Positions 27,381-35,463 of a DNA stretch of 64,000 nucleotides are shown piece by piece. Positions within the stretch are counted from its first letter, which is position 1; each line of letters starts with the position of its first letter. Under the pieces are notes generated by a model, which searched no databases, was not told the origin of the DNA, and worked only from the letters and a program-made list of their open reading frames with translations. The DNA lies in the NCBI RefSeq assembly GCF_014207955.1, contig NZ_JACHLK010000003.1, positions 576,769 to 640,768 on the forward strand, read 5' to 3'. The position numbers and the translations under genes were made by a program. The stretch is from Acidovorax soli. GTDB lineage: Bacteria > Pseudomonadota > Gammaproteobacteria > Burkholderiales > Burkholderiaceae_C.

Positions 27381-27566
27381 CCGTGCTGCACTCCTGCGCC
27401 ATGCAGGGGTACGGCGGCGCCAGCATGCGCCCAGGGCGTGTCATCACCCATTCCACCCCCGCGCCAGCCCCGGCAAGCCGATGGATGCGCGAAGCGCGGA
27501 GCAGCCCATGGTGGACTATGGGCAAGCCGTGCGACAAAGCAGACGCCGAGTGACGGCATGCACCCA

Positions 27567-27665
27567 GTCCACAGCCACCGTGGAACACCCTGTGGAAAAA
27601 CCCTGGGCATGTGCCCCAAAGCCAATGCTGGCGCGGCCTGCAGCGCGATGCCCAAGATTTCATCA
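27567..27665 (+). repeat. 99-bp repeat unit 4
   Basis: DnaA-box-like TTTTCCACA on the lower strand. Follows the longest spacer (186 bp) and precedes the shortest (25 bp). Confidence 0.9.
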
Positions 27666-27690
27666 ACCCGTCACATCCGGTGTTCCGCGA

Positions 27691-27789
27691 GTCCACAGCC
27701 ACGGTGGAAGACCCTGTGGACAAGCGCTTGGCAGGTGCGTCAAAGCCAATGCCGGCGCGGCTTGCGACGCAGTGCCTGCGATTTGCCCA
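27691..27789 (+). repeat. 99-bp repeat unit 5
   Basis: Ends ATTTGCCCA. Second hairpin kept through a G-U wobble (columns 41/50). Confidence 0.9.
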
Positions 27790-27874
27790 ACGCGGCAGCC
27801 CTGGCGTCCGCCGACGCTGCGCACATGCCCCGGCAGATCCGTCGCGCCTGTGCGCTGTGCCTGCGGGAGCGGGA

Positions 27875-27973
27875 GTCCACAGCCACCGTGGAAGACCCTG
27901 TGGACAAACCCTTGGCATGTGCGCCAAAGCCAATGCCGGCGCGGCTTGCAACGCGGTGCCTGCAATTTGATCA
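27875..27973 (+). repeat. 99-bp repeat unit 6
   Basis: Closest to consensus. Second hairpin TTGGC/GCCAA is perfect. Ends ATTTGATCA. Confidence 0.9.
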
Positions 27974-28105
27974 GGTCTGTGGCGGTACCAGTTGCCGTGC
28001 CCGACCGACCCGGCGCTTGTGGGCACAGGCCGGGCATTGACGGCAGCAGGAAGCGCCCCCGGCGTGGATCCCGAACCCATCACCTTTCTGCGCTCGTTGT
28101 AGCCC

Positions 28106-28204
28106 GTCCACAGCAGCGGTGGATGAGCCTGTGGACAACACCTGTGCATCCGGGCCAAAGCCAGCCCTGGTGCGGGCTGCAGCACGGTGCCTGCGATTTC
28201 ATCA
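28106..28204 (+). repeat. 99-bp repeat unit 7
   Basis: Carries the compensatory change GTGC/GCAC in the third stem. Ends 59 bp before the start of the next gene. Confidence 0.9.
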
Positions 28205-28263
28205 GGCGAACGCCCAGGCCGCACGGCCGAACTCGGGACTACACTGCCGGCTGGAGGTGTGCC

Positions 28264-28833
28264 ATGGAATCACATTCGTCGCCTGGAGCCGGTGGAGGCT
28301 CTTTCCTGATGGGCACGGCCCGCACTGCGCTCGGGGTGTTCATCGGCGGCCTTGCGGCCCTGTTCGTGCACGATGCCCTCATCGGCCAGCGCCCCCCGGC
28401 TCCGCCGCCTGCCATGGCACCTGCCGCGGCGCCTTCGCGGCCCGTGGGCGATGACAGTGGCAGCAGCACGCAGCAGACCCCGCCGCCGCCCGCAGTGGTC
28501 CAGGCGCCGCAGCCAGAGCCCGCGCCGCCCGCCGCGCCCCCTGTGCCGCCACCGCCCGCACCGCCGCAGGCCGAGGCCTCCGCCCCCACGGTCTCGCCCC
28601 CGCAAGCCATGCAGGAGCCTCAGGGCCAGAAGCAGCAGGCCGACGACGACCTCAAGAAAGCCCAGGCCCTGGCCGCGCGGCTGGAGGCCGAGCGCCAGCA
28701 GCGCCGGGCCGATGCCTGGGCCCGCTACTTCCAGCCCAGCCCGGTGTGCCGTGCCGACCCGACCACGCGCCCCTGCGCCGATGCCCACTTGGCGGCGCGC
28801 AAGCGCTTCGACGCGCAGTACGTGGACCGCTGA
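28264..28833 (+). CDS. Membrane-anchored Pro-rich protein downstream of the repeat array
   Basis: 189 residues from ATG 28264; a much longer open frame runs back through the repeats but has no coding character. Residues about 15-38 form one membrane segment (GTARTALGVFIGGLAALFV). Residues 40-120 are a Pro/Ala-rich spacer, typical of proteins spanning the periplasm. A short charged coiled coil follows (ADDDLKKAQALAARLEAE), then a small Cys-containing C-terminus (CRADPTTRPCADAH). The design recalls TonB/TolA-type linkers, but no functional domain is recognised. An 11-nt-upstream GGAGG is a good ribosome-binding site. Confidence 0.7.
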   Translation: MESHSSPGAGGGSFLMGTARTALGVFIGGLAALFVHDALIGQRPPAPPPAMAPAAAPSRPVGDDSGSSTQQTPPPPAVVQAPQPEPAPPAAPPVPPPPAPPQAEASAPTVSPPQAMQEPQGQKQQADDDLKKAQALAARLEAERQQRRADAWARYFQPSPVCRADPTTRPCADAHLAARKRFDAQYVDR

Positions 28834-28858
28834 CGGCACGCCAAGCGCCACCCCCGCC

Positions 28859-29479
28859 ATGCCCATGAACAGCCAGTTGCGCTTTGTGATGCACCCGCAG
28901 GACGAGCGCGAATTTGTGGCCCAGGTCCTGGCCGACCCTGCGGTGTGCCTGATCGACGGACCGCGCTGGAAGACGGCACAGCCAGAGACCTTCCGCACCC
29001 TCGATGCCATCCGCGGCAGCTACTGCATCCTCTGGTCGCCCGAGGACCGGGCCACGCTGCAGGCCCGCTACATCCCTTCTTGCGATGACTGGTACTGCCA
29101 GACCGAGTGGGCGACCATCCAGTTCCTGCGTTCGGAAGCCCTTGCCGAGGGCGTGCTGACCGAGGGACGCATCGCCGTGGGCACGCGCGATGCCAGCCCT
29201 GACGAAGCGCGGGGGGTGGAAAAGCGCTACAAGGCCCTGGGCCGCTTCATCCGCAAGCGCTACACCAACGCGGTGGTGTGCTGGTGCAATCCCACCATGC
29301 CCTTCGGCCCGGCCGTGCCGGGGCGCTCGGCCAACCCCGGCACGCCCGACGCGCAGGTCTGGGTGGGCCCGCACGCACTGCAGTGGCTGCGCGCGGATGC
29401 GCAGCAGCGCCGTGTCAAGCAGTCCTGCAACGCAGTGGTCGAGGCTCGCCTGGCGGACACTCTGCCCGCCACGGTCTAG
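28859..29479 (+). CDS. Conserved-looking protein of unknown function
   Basis: 206 residues starting MPMNSQLR, 25 nt after the Pro-rich membrane protein and probably co-transcribed. It is globular and soluble; visible segments include FVMHPQDEREFVAQVLADP at the start, SYCILWSPED, a Cys-Trp-rich SCDDWYCQTEW, and CWCNPTMPFGP. There is no signal peptide. The aromatic and Cys-rich motifs suggest a defined fold, but I do not recognise the family. Confidence 0.65.
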   Translation: MPMNSQLRFVMHPQDEREFVAQVLADPAVCLIDGPRWKTAQPETFRTLDAIRGSYCILWSPEDRATLQARYIPSCDDWYCQTEWATIQFLRSEALAEGVLTEGRIAVGTRDASPDEARGVEKRYKALGRFIRKRYTNAVVCWCNPTMPFGPAVPGRSANPGTPDAQVWVGPHALQWLRADAQQRRVKQSCNAVVEARLADTLPATV

Positions 29480-29502
29480 CGCCCGCTCACCCAGCTCCTT
29501 GC

Positions 29503-30888
29503 TCAGGGCCGCGTGCGCGCCGGCACGCGCGTTTCCAGTGCCCCGGGCACGTAGGTGGGCGCAAAGCTGCAGCCCGTGCCGAAACGCGCTTCCAGCGATG
29601 TGCAGCGCTGGGCCACGCTGGCGGGGGTGGGCTTGGTGCGCGTTTCCACCCAGTCGAGCAGCGAAGTCACCAGGGCCGGGTAGGTCGGATCGCTGATGTA
29701 GCTGTGTGTGCCCGTGTTCACGAAGGTCTGCACCAGGCGGTCACCGCTGCCGCCGCGGTCCATGACGGTCTTGAAGTAGGCATCGAGCTCGACGAAGGCC
29801 GTGGGGTCGCTGATCCACTTGGTGGTGAGCACCGGCACGGGGATGGCGCCCTTGGGGTCGGTGTCGTCGGCGAAGCGCTGCACGGCCACGGGGTCGGCGC
29901 GGTAGCGCAGCACGCCCGCATTGAGCGCAGCATCGTCGGCCGAGCCGCTGTAGACCACGCCGGTATTGCCAAAGGGGCTGGCACCGCCGGTGCGCTTGGC
30001 CGTCACGTCCTGGAAGTGGTAGGTGCCCCAACTCAGGTGGGCCGAGATGGAGCTGGCCGGGATCTTGACGACCTTCTCGATGGTCTCGACCTTGCGCTGC
30101 TGCTCGGGTGTGCGCTGCGCCGCGGTCTTGTCCAGGCCCAGGCATTCATTGGCGCGGGCGTTGAAGTCGTCGCGCGCCAGGGTCAAGGTGGCCGGCAGGC
30201 CGAGGTTGAGCGCATAGCTCGCTTCGGTGGGCCGGGGGTGGTTGTTGCACAGGTACTGGTAGACCACGCGCAGGTCCAGGCGGAAGTCGTACGAGCGCGT
30301 GCCACCGGCCAGCACGCCGCTGGTGAGCAGCACGGCGTCGTAGGGCTGCGACCCGACCGTCTGCGCAGTGAACATCTCGGCCGCCTTGGCGGCCACGCCC
30401 GCGCCCCACGACTGGCCGTGCAGCACCGTGCGCTTGGGCACGGCCACATGTTCGTTGAAGATGCGGCGCAGGCGCTCGGTGTCCTCGGCCGCGGCGCGCA
30501 CTTCCACGCCGCCCTGGCGGAAGGTGGAGCCCGCCCAGGCATAGCCCGCCTTGACCATGATGGCCCAGCGCGTGAGGTCTTCCTGCGCGCGCTCGGCCGT
30601 GGGGGCCGCCAGGTCGGGCCCGCCATGGGCGTGCAGGATGAGGTTGCCAGCCCAGTCCTTGGGCATGGCAATCAGGTAGTAGGCGCCCGCCGAGTCGCGC
30701 CCCCCCAGGCAGGTGGCGGTGGCGGGCACCTCGGCCGGGCAGGCCACGGCGGTGGGCTTGGCCTCGGGCGGGTAAGAGGGGCCGTCGCTGCCGCCGCAGG
30801 CGGACAGCAGCGTGATGGCGGACAGGGTGGACAGAACGGACAGGGTCGACGAAGCGACCGGGCTGCGCGAGCCGGTGGTGAAACGCAT
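29503..30888 (-). CDS. Exported alpha/beta-hydrolase lipoprotein
   Basis: 461 residues from ATG 30888, preceded by a GGAGAC ribosome-binding site. The leader ends in a lipobox-like LLSACGG, so the protein is probably a lipoprotein. An oxyanion-type HAHGGPDLAAP segment lies near residue 88 and the nucleophile elbow GQSWGAG near residue 160. A candidate acid is in FADDTDPKGAIPVP and a late His in NTGTHSYISDP. The arrangement suggests a peptidase or esterase of the tannase/S9-like kind; the substrate is unknown. The gene is divergent from a LysR regulator. Confidence 0.75.
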   Translation of the reverse strand: MRFTTGSRSPVASSTLSVLSTLSAITLLSACGGSDGPSYPPEAKPTAVACPAEVPATATCLGGRDSAGAYYLIAMPKDWAGNLILHAHGGPDLAAPTAERAQEDLTRWAIMVKAGYAWAGSTFRQGGVEVRAAAEDTERLRRIFNEHVAVPKRTVLHGQSWGAGVAAKAAEMFTAQTVGSQPYDAVLLTSGVLAGGTRSYDFRLDLRVVYQYLCNNHPRPTEASYALNLGLPATLTLARDDFNARANECLGLDKTAAQRTPEQQRKVETIEKVVKIPASSISAHLSWGTYHFQDVTAKRTGGASPFGNTGVVYSGSADDAALNAGVLRYRADPVAVQRFADDTDPKGAIPVPVLTTKWISDPTAFVELDAYFKTVMDRGGSGDRLVQTFVNTGTHSYISDPTYPALVTSLLDWVETRTKPTPASVAQRCTSLEARFGTGCSFAPTYVPGALETRVPARTRP

Positions 30889-31059
30889 GGGTGGTGTCTC
30901 CAGTTGTTGTTGTCGAAAAACATGCTCCCGCTGGGGTGCGTGCGGTGCGCACCCGCCCTCCACAGGGAAACCGACGAGGCCGGCTGCAGGGAACAGGGCG
31001 TATCCTAGGAGCGTAGACTGCACATGCCAAACACCTGAATAATCTCTAGTCCATACGTT

Positions 31060-32004
31060 ATGAATATCGAGTTCCGGCACCTGCGCTACTTTGTCGCCGT
31101 CGCGGATGCCCGGCACATCACGCGTGCCGCCGAGCGCCTGGGCATGCAGCAGCCCCCGCTGAGCCAGCAGATCAAGGGGCTGGAGGTGGAGCTCGGCGTG
31201 CCGCTGTTCCTGCGCCATCCCAAGGGCGTGACGCTGACCGATGCCGGCCAGCTCTTCTATGCCGAGGCCACGCGCCTGCTGCGCGACTGCGCGGCCATGC
31301 AGGAGCGCATGCTGGCTTTTGCCGATGGCAGCCAGGGCATGCTCTCGATCGGCTTCACCAGTTCGTCGGCGGCGCACGACTTCACGCCCGAGGCCCTGCG
31401 CGTGTGCCGCGCCACCTACCCCGGCATCCAGCTGGTGGTGAGCGAGAACAACGCTGCGGAGATCACCGACGCGGTGGCCTCCTCGCGCCTGCACTGCGGT
31501 TTTCTGCGCGTGCCCGTGGCCTGGCCCAAGGGCGTGGTGCTCAAGACCCTGCTGCAGGAGCCCGCCGTGCTGGCCATGCCGCGCGACCATCCGCTGGCGC
31601 AGGTGCCCGTGGGCAAGAAGCAGGGCGCCGTGCAGCTCAAGGAGCTGCAGGGCGAAAAATTCATCTTCGTGCGCAAGCCCGGCGCGCCGGGGCTGTATGC
31701 CAACCTGCTGGAGCTGTGCACGCGCGAGGGCGTGGCCATCAACGTGGTCTCGGAGGTGGACCGCATGATGACCAACCTGAACCTGGTGGCCGCTGGCGCC
31801 GGCATCTCGGTGGTGCCTTCGTCCATGCAGGGCACGCACCACAACGCCATCGTCTACCGGCCGCTGGCCCGGTCGGTGAAGCTGGGTGCGCCACTGACCC
31901 TGGCCTACCGCAAGAGCGACTGCCATGGCCCCACAGGGGCTTTTGTGGAACTGGTCACGAAGATCGCGGCCGAAAGGGCCCGTGGTGCCACTGCAAGCGC
32001 CTGA
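31060..32004 (+). CDS. LysR-family regulator (BenM/CatM-like)
   Basis: 314 residues. It starts MNIEFRHLRYFVAVAD, typical of the aromatic-catabolism branch, with HTH ITRAAERLGMQQPPLSQQI and LFLRHPKGVTLTDAG. The effector domain ends VAAGAGISVVPSSMQ. It is divergent from the hydrolase lipoprotein gene, and its 3' end overlaps the solute-receptor gene by 20 nt, so it may control either or both. The gap carries a CATACGTTATG sequence near the start that could be part of the operator. Confidence 0.93.
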   Translation: MNIEFRHLRYFVAVADARHITRAAERLGMQQPPLSQQIKGLEVELGVPLFLRHPKGVTLTDAGQLFYAEATRLLRDCAAMQERMLAFADGSQGMLSIGFTSSSAAHDFTPEALRVCRATYPGIQLVVSENNAAEITDAVASSRLHCGFLRVPVAWPKGVVLKTLLQEPAVLAMPRDHPLAQVPVGKKQGAVQLKELQGEKFIFVRKPGAPGLYANLLELCTREGVAINVVSEVDRMMTNLNLVAAGAGISVVPSSMQGTHHNAIVYRPLARSVKLGAPLTLAYRKSDCHGPTGAFVELVTKIAAERARGATASA

Positions 32005-33022
32005 GTCCGCCCCCCTCTCCCCTGCTGCCCTGCCGCGCCGGCGCCTGCTGTGCTGGGCCGCGGGAGGTGCCGCCCTGGCGGCGGGCATGCCCGCCGTGCA
32101 GGCCGCGGCACCGAGTAGTGCACGGTGGCCCAACCGGCCCATTCGCCTGATCGTGGTGTACCCGCCGGGGGGCGTGAGCGATGCCACCGCGCGTGCGCTG
32201 GCACAACCGCTGGCACAGGCGCTGGAGGTGCCCGTGCTGGTGGACAACCGTGCCGGTGCTGGCGGCGCCGTGGGCATCGACCTGCTGGCCCGCGCTGCGC
32301 CCGATGGGCACACGCTGGCGTTCTCGGCCATCACCCCGCTCACCCTCCAGCCTCTGCTGGTGCCGGGTGCGCGCGATCTGCTCGCACAGGTCACCCCCAT
32401 CGTGGGCATCATGCACACACCGGTGCTGGTCATCGGCACGCCGGCCCTGGGGCCGCGCTCGTTCACCGACATGATCGCCTGGGCCCATGCGCGGCCCGGC
32501 GCTGTGCGCTGGGCCAGCTCGGGCGTGGCGACCACGGGGCACATGGTGCTGGCGCAGACGCGGCTGCACAGCGGCGCCGACATCACCCATGTGCCCTACC
32601 AGGGCGGCGGTGCACAGCTCAACGATGCGCTGAGCGGCCAGTTCGAGGTGCTCTCCACCAATGTCGCGGCACAACAGCTCGAGTACGTGGCAGCGGGCCG
32701 CCTGCGCGCGCTGGCCGTAGGCGCCCCCGCGCGCCTGGCGGACCTGCGCGAGGTGCCCACGCTGGCCGAGCTGGGCTACCCCCGGGCCAACCTGAGCTCG
32801 CTGTTCGGCCTGTTCGCGCCCGCACGCACGCCGGCAGCCGTGGTGCAGGGCCTGAACGAGGCGGTCAACCGCATCCTGGGTGTGGGCGGGCTGGCGGCCT
32901 CGCTGCGCGACAAGCATGTGCTGCCGGCGGGCGGCACGGTGGCGGCCTTCGCGCAGCAGATCGCGGCCGACCGGCAGGGCAACGAAGCCCTGGTGCGAAG
33001 GGGCGGCGCCGTGCTGAGATGA
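31985..33022 (+). CDS. Bug-family tripartite tricarboxylate-type solute receptor
   Basis: About 345 residues from a GTG at 31985 (31982 is equally possible), overlapping the LysR stop. An RRRLLCWAAGGAALAAG segment is a Tat-like or Sec leader. The mature protein shows the Bug pattern: WPNRPIRLIVVYPPGG, VLVDNRAGAGGAVG, ARAAPDGHTLAF, VPYQGGGAQLNDALSG and DLREVPTLAELGYP. Bug proteins bind carboxylates or similar small molecules in the periplasm, and many are orphan receptors without adjacent transport membrane genes, as here. Confidence 0.93.
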   Translation: MPLQAPESAPLSPAALPRRRLLCWAAGGAALAAGMPAVQAAAPSSARWPNRPIRLIVVYPPGGVSDATARALAQPLAQALEVPVLVDNRAGAGGAVGIDLLARAAPDGHTLAFSAITPLTLQPLLVPGARDLLAQVTPIVGIMHTPVLVIGTPALGPRSFTDMIAWAHARPGAVRWASSGVATTGHMVLAQTRLHSGADITHVPYQGGGAQLNDALSGQFEVLSTNVAAQQLEYVAAGRLRALAVGAPARLADLREVPTLAELGYPRANLSSLFGLFAPARTPAAVVQGLNEAVNRILGVGGLAASLRDKHVLPAGGTVAAFAQQIAADRQGNEALVRRGGAVLR

Positions 33023-33033
33023 AACACCCCCGC

Positions 33034-33111
33034 AGGCGCTTCGCGCCTCGGTGCCACCGCCAGAGGCGGTGGCTCTTCGGGCACGTCCAAGCCTGCGCAG
33101 GCAGGCTTGGA
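33034..33111. repeat. Cluster of three perfect hairpins
   Basis: AGGCGC/GCGCCT (33034-33048), GCCACCGCC/GGCGGTGGC (33053-33073) and TCCAAGCCTGC/GCAGGCTTGGA (33086-33111) follow one another after the receptor gene. None has a T-run. The remaining 180 bp to 33293 contain no gene I can support. The look is that of a REP-like intergenic element. Confidence 0.6.
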
Positions 33112-33293
33112 GCCGCGGCCCTCAGCCCCTCTCTCGAATCGCTGCGCAAGTCGGGAGGGGGACGCTCCCAGTGCACGCAAGCAAAGCGCCGCCTACGCGG
33201 CTTGGCGGCCCTTGCACGGGAGCACTTGCTTGGGTCACGCCAGTTTCATACTCTGTGGGTGGCGCGCAGTTCCATAGACCACTGAGATGAAGC

Positions 33294-34448
33294 TCACTGC
33301 CGGATGCGCCCGGTCGCGCTCACGATGGACAGCTCCACGAAGCGCGAACCGCCGCGCTGGCCGGGGCGGTAGCCCACGGTGTAACCGCCCAGGTCCAGGC
33401 TGTCGATGCTGTCCAGAGCGGCTGCCAGGCTCTCGCGCGTGGGCCGGGCTCCCGCGCGGCGCGCGGCCTCGGCAATCACCTTGGCGGCGATGTAGCCCTC
33501 CATCATGGCGTAGCTCACGGGCACTTCGGGGTCGCCGCTCTTGGCCTGCACCTCGCGGAACTCCTTGCTCAGCTTGCTCGATGCACGGTAGGGGTTGGGC
33601 GTGACCTGGGCAATGGAGATGCCCTGCATGTGTTCTTCGGCCAGGCGCTTGGCCAGTTGCTCCAGGTCCACGTCGGACGAAGCGAACAGCCGTGCCGTGC
33701 CACCCTCCAGGCGGTATTTCTCGATGAAGGCCGAGGCCGCGGCGCCGCTGGTGATGAGGATGATGGCCTGGGGCTTGGCCGCCTGCAGCAGCTTGTTGGC
33801 GTTCTCCATGCGCAGGGTGTCCATCTCGTAGGACCCCTTGGCCATGAGGCTGCCGCCATTCTTCTTCACGGCCTCTTCGGCGCTGGCCACCAGGGTCGCA
33901 GCATCGGGACCTTCCTCGTACAGCAGGCCGAGCTTGGTGATGCCCACGGTGGCCAGGTGCTCGGCGATCTTGCCGATTTCGTCGCGCAGGCCGGCACGCA
34001 CGTTGTAGAGCAGGGGCGAGTCGGGCTGGAAGGTGCTGCTGCGGTAGCCCACCAGGGCGATCTTCTCCTTGGCCAGCAGGCCGGATTTCTGCAGCGCGGC
34101 CAGGTTGCTGGCGCCCATGTAGCCGGCCAGCAGCAGCGGGCGCTGCTCGGCCAGCAGCTGCTGGGTAGCGGCCAGGGTCTGGTCGGCGCGGCCGGTATCG
34201 TCCTTGCGCGCCAGCACCAGGGTGTTGCCATTGATGCCGCCGGCCTTGTTGACATGGTTGAAGTACATCTGCATGCCCGCCGAGTAACCCCGGCCGTCGC
34301 TGGCCTTGAGGCCCGACAGCGGCGCCACCTGACCGACCACGATGGGGGCCGCCTGCGCCGTTCCCAGCAGGGCCAGCAAGGCGCCGGCCCAGAGAACGGG
34401 GCTCAAAATCCAGGGGCGAACAGGGGTCGCAGCGGCGCTCGGGTTCAT
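33294..34448 (-). CDS. Branched-chain-amino-acid-type ABC substrate-binding protein
   Basis: 384 residues with a signal peptide ending GTAQAAP. Periplasmic-binding fold type I (LivJ-like): IVVGQVAPLSG, FNHVNKAGGINGNTLVL, LLLAGYMGASNLAAL, VGYRSSTFQPDSP, YEEGPDAATL and a C-terminal SYAMMEGYIAAKVIAEA. No permease or ATPase genes are adjacent, so it is an orphan receptor. It is convergent with the Bug receptor region. Confidence 0.92.
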   Translation of the reverse strand: MNPSAAATPVRPWILSPVLWAGALLALLGTAQAAPIVVGQVAPLSGLKASDGRGYSAGMQMYFNHVNKAGGINGNTLVLARKDDTGRADQTLAATQQLLAEQRPLLLAGYMGASNLAALQKSGLLAKEKIALVGYRSSTFQPDSPLLYNVRAGLRDEIGKIAEHLATVGITKLGLLYEEGPDAATLVASAEEAVKKNGGSLMAKGSYEMDTLRMENANKLLQAAKPQAIILITSGAAASAFIEKYRLEGGTARLFASSDVDLEQLAKRLAEEHMQGISIAQVTPNPYRASSKLSKEFREVQAKSGDPEVPVSYAMMEGYIAAKVIAEAARRAGARPTRESLAAALDSIDSLDLGGYTVGYRPGQRGGSRFVELSIVSATGRIRQ

Positions 34449-34639
34449 GGGTCTCCTCGGGTCTTTGTCGTGGTGGCATCACCAGCGCCGTCGCGGCCGG
34501 TGACCGAGCGCGTTTATACCAGCACTGGCCTCAGGGTGACAGCCTTCTGTCAGCTTCGATCGGGGAGAAAACTGGCCGGACGGGCTTGCACTGCTGCCTG
34601 GAGAGTGCAACCATGGTGACCTGTTCCCGGGGGAATACC

Positions 34640-35071
34640 ATGAAGAAACTGCTCTTGTTGCTGTGGACCGTGGTGGTATTGCATGGTGCGCTGGCGCAGG
34701 CCGGCGAGGCACCGAACCTTGATGCGGTGCAGCTGCCGCCCATTGCGCGGCCAGCAGCGAACCCCTCCGCCAAGGGGACCAGCCAGGCTCTGGTGATCGA
34801 GCCCACCTATTTCTACACCTACATGCTGAGCGCCAGCACGGGCAGCACCTACCAGGTGGGAACCCAGTCGATCGGCTACCTGACGCGCAACGATGCCTTC
34901 ATCCAACTGACCGGCTACCTGGGCTGCACGACGGCGGGCACCTTCATTCCCTTCGACGGCTACTTCGCAGACCGGTACGACTGCCCCTGGTACAACGGCA
35001 TCATCGTGGTGGCATGGGCTCCGAGCCTGGTCTACGCTCCCTGGATCTGGTATTACTACCTGATCCCCTGA
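34640..35071 (+). CDS. Small exported protein, aromatic-rich
   Basis: 143 residues from ATG 34640 with a clear signal peptide (KKLLLLLWTVVVLHGALAQA) and a GGGGGAA ribosome-binding site. The mature part is rich in Tyr, Trp and Gly with two or three Cys (LGCTTAGTF, DRYDCPWYN), suggesting a small disulfide-bonded beta protein. It lacks any recognised domain. Single-gene unit. Confidence 0.7.
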   Translation: MKKLLLLLWTVVVLHGALAQAGEAPNLDAVQLPPIARPAANPSAKGTSQALVIEPTYFYTYMLSASTGSTYQVGTQSIGYLTRNDAFIQLTGYLGCTTAGTFIPFDGYFADRYDCPWYNGIIVVAWAPSLVYAPWIWYYYLIP

Positions 35072-35098
35072 AGCAGCGGCGCCGGCCGCCCACGGCGG

Positions 35099-35458
35099 TC
35101 AGCGCGCCACCATGGACAGAACCAGCAGGCGCTCGGCGATGCCATCGGCACCCTGCTCCATTTCGGCCAGGCTGAAGCTGCCCGCACACCAGCCTCCGTA
35201 CCAGATGCGAAAGGCCTGGATACCGGCAACGGGGGCATGCTCTCCATACCAGCGGATGGCCTCGTCGATGCGCGAGTGGCAGGTGGCCGTGCCGACTTGG
35301 TCGCGCTCATCGAACATGCGCGCACGGTAGCTGTGCGCACCGTCGTGGGCAATGTGCAGGATCAGGCTGCTGGGCACGGCAGCGTCTTCTTCATGCAGGA
35401 GGCCCTGGCGAGCGCCGGGATGGGCAATGGCGGCGAACATGGCGGTGTGCTCCTGCAA
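35099..35458 (-). CDS. Uncharacterised small protein
   Basis: 119 residues; an internal start at MFAAIAHPG is possible. Globular, acidic, with SSLILHIAHDGAHSYRARMFDER and AFRIWYGGWCAGSFSLAEME. It follows another small gene by 5 nt on the same strand. The function is unknown. Confidence 0.55.
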   Translation of the reverse strand: MQEHTAMFAAIAHPGARQGLLHEEDAAVPSSLILHIAHDGAHSYRARMFDERDQVGTATCHSRIDEAIRWYGEHAPVAGIQAFRIWYGGWCAGSFSLAEMEQGADGIAERLLVLSMVAR

Positions 35459-35463
35459 GCTGG

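Larger units (their letters stand above)
26963..28204 (+). repeat. Array of seven gapless 99-bp repeat units with unequal spacers
   Basis: This 1.24-kb gene-free stretch holds seven copies of a 99-bp unit, all in the same orientation and aligning without gaps. Spacers are 48, 73, 186, 25, 85 and 132 bp and look unrelated. Invariant parts are GTCCACAG (columns 1-8), CCTGTGGA (23-30), TGCC (83-86) and ATTT (91-94). Columns 1-8 and 24-31 are complementary (GTCCACAG/CTGTGGAC). Columns 26-34 on the lower strand read TTGTCCACA in five units and TTTTCCACA in two, both DnaA-box-like. Columns 65-68 can pair with 77-80, with a C-G to U-A change in unit 7. I do not recognise a named family. Not CRISPR: repeats too long and spacers irregular. 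Confidence 0.93.

Noticed and set aside
26963..28204. CRISPR array
   Set aside because: Units of 99 bp are far too long and too diverged, spacers vary from 25 to 186 bp, and there are no cas genes.
26026..28224. 732-codon lower-strand frame across the array and the LysR gene
   Set aside because: It is antisense to a clear LysR gene and mixes repeat units in different frames; no start signal.
26980..28833. 617-codon open frame running through the repeat array into the Pro-rich membrane protein
   Set aside because: The array part has no ribosome-binding site, spacers are not multiples of three, and the repeated units fall in different frames. High GC keeps several frames open. The supportable gene starts at 28264.
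29503..32586. 1027-codon frame joining the hydrolase lipoprotein to sequence antisense to LysR and Bug genes
   Set aside because: Only the segment from 30888 has a signal peptide and ribosome-binding site; the rest is antisense to two clear genes.
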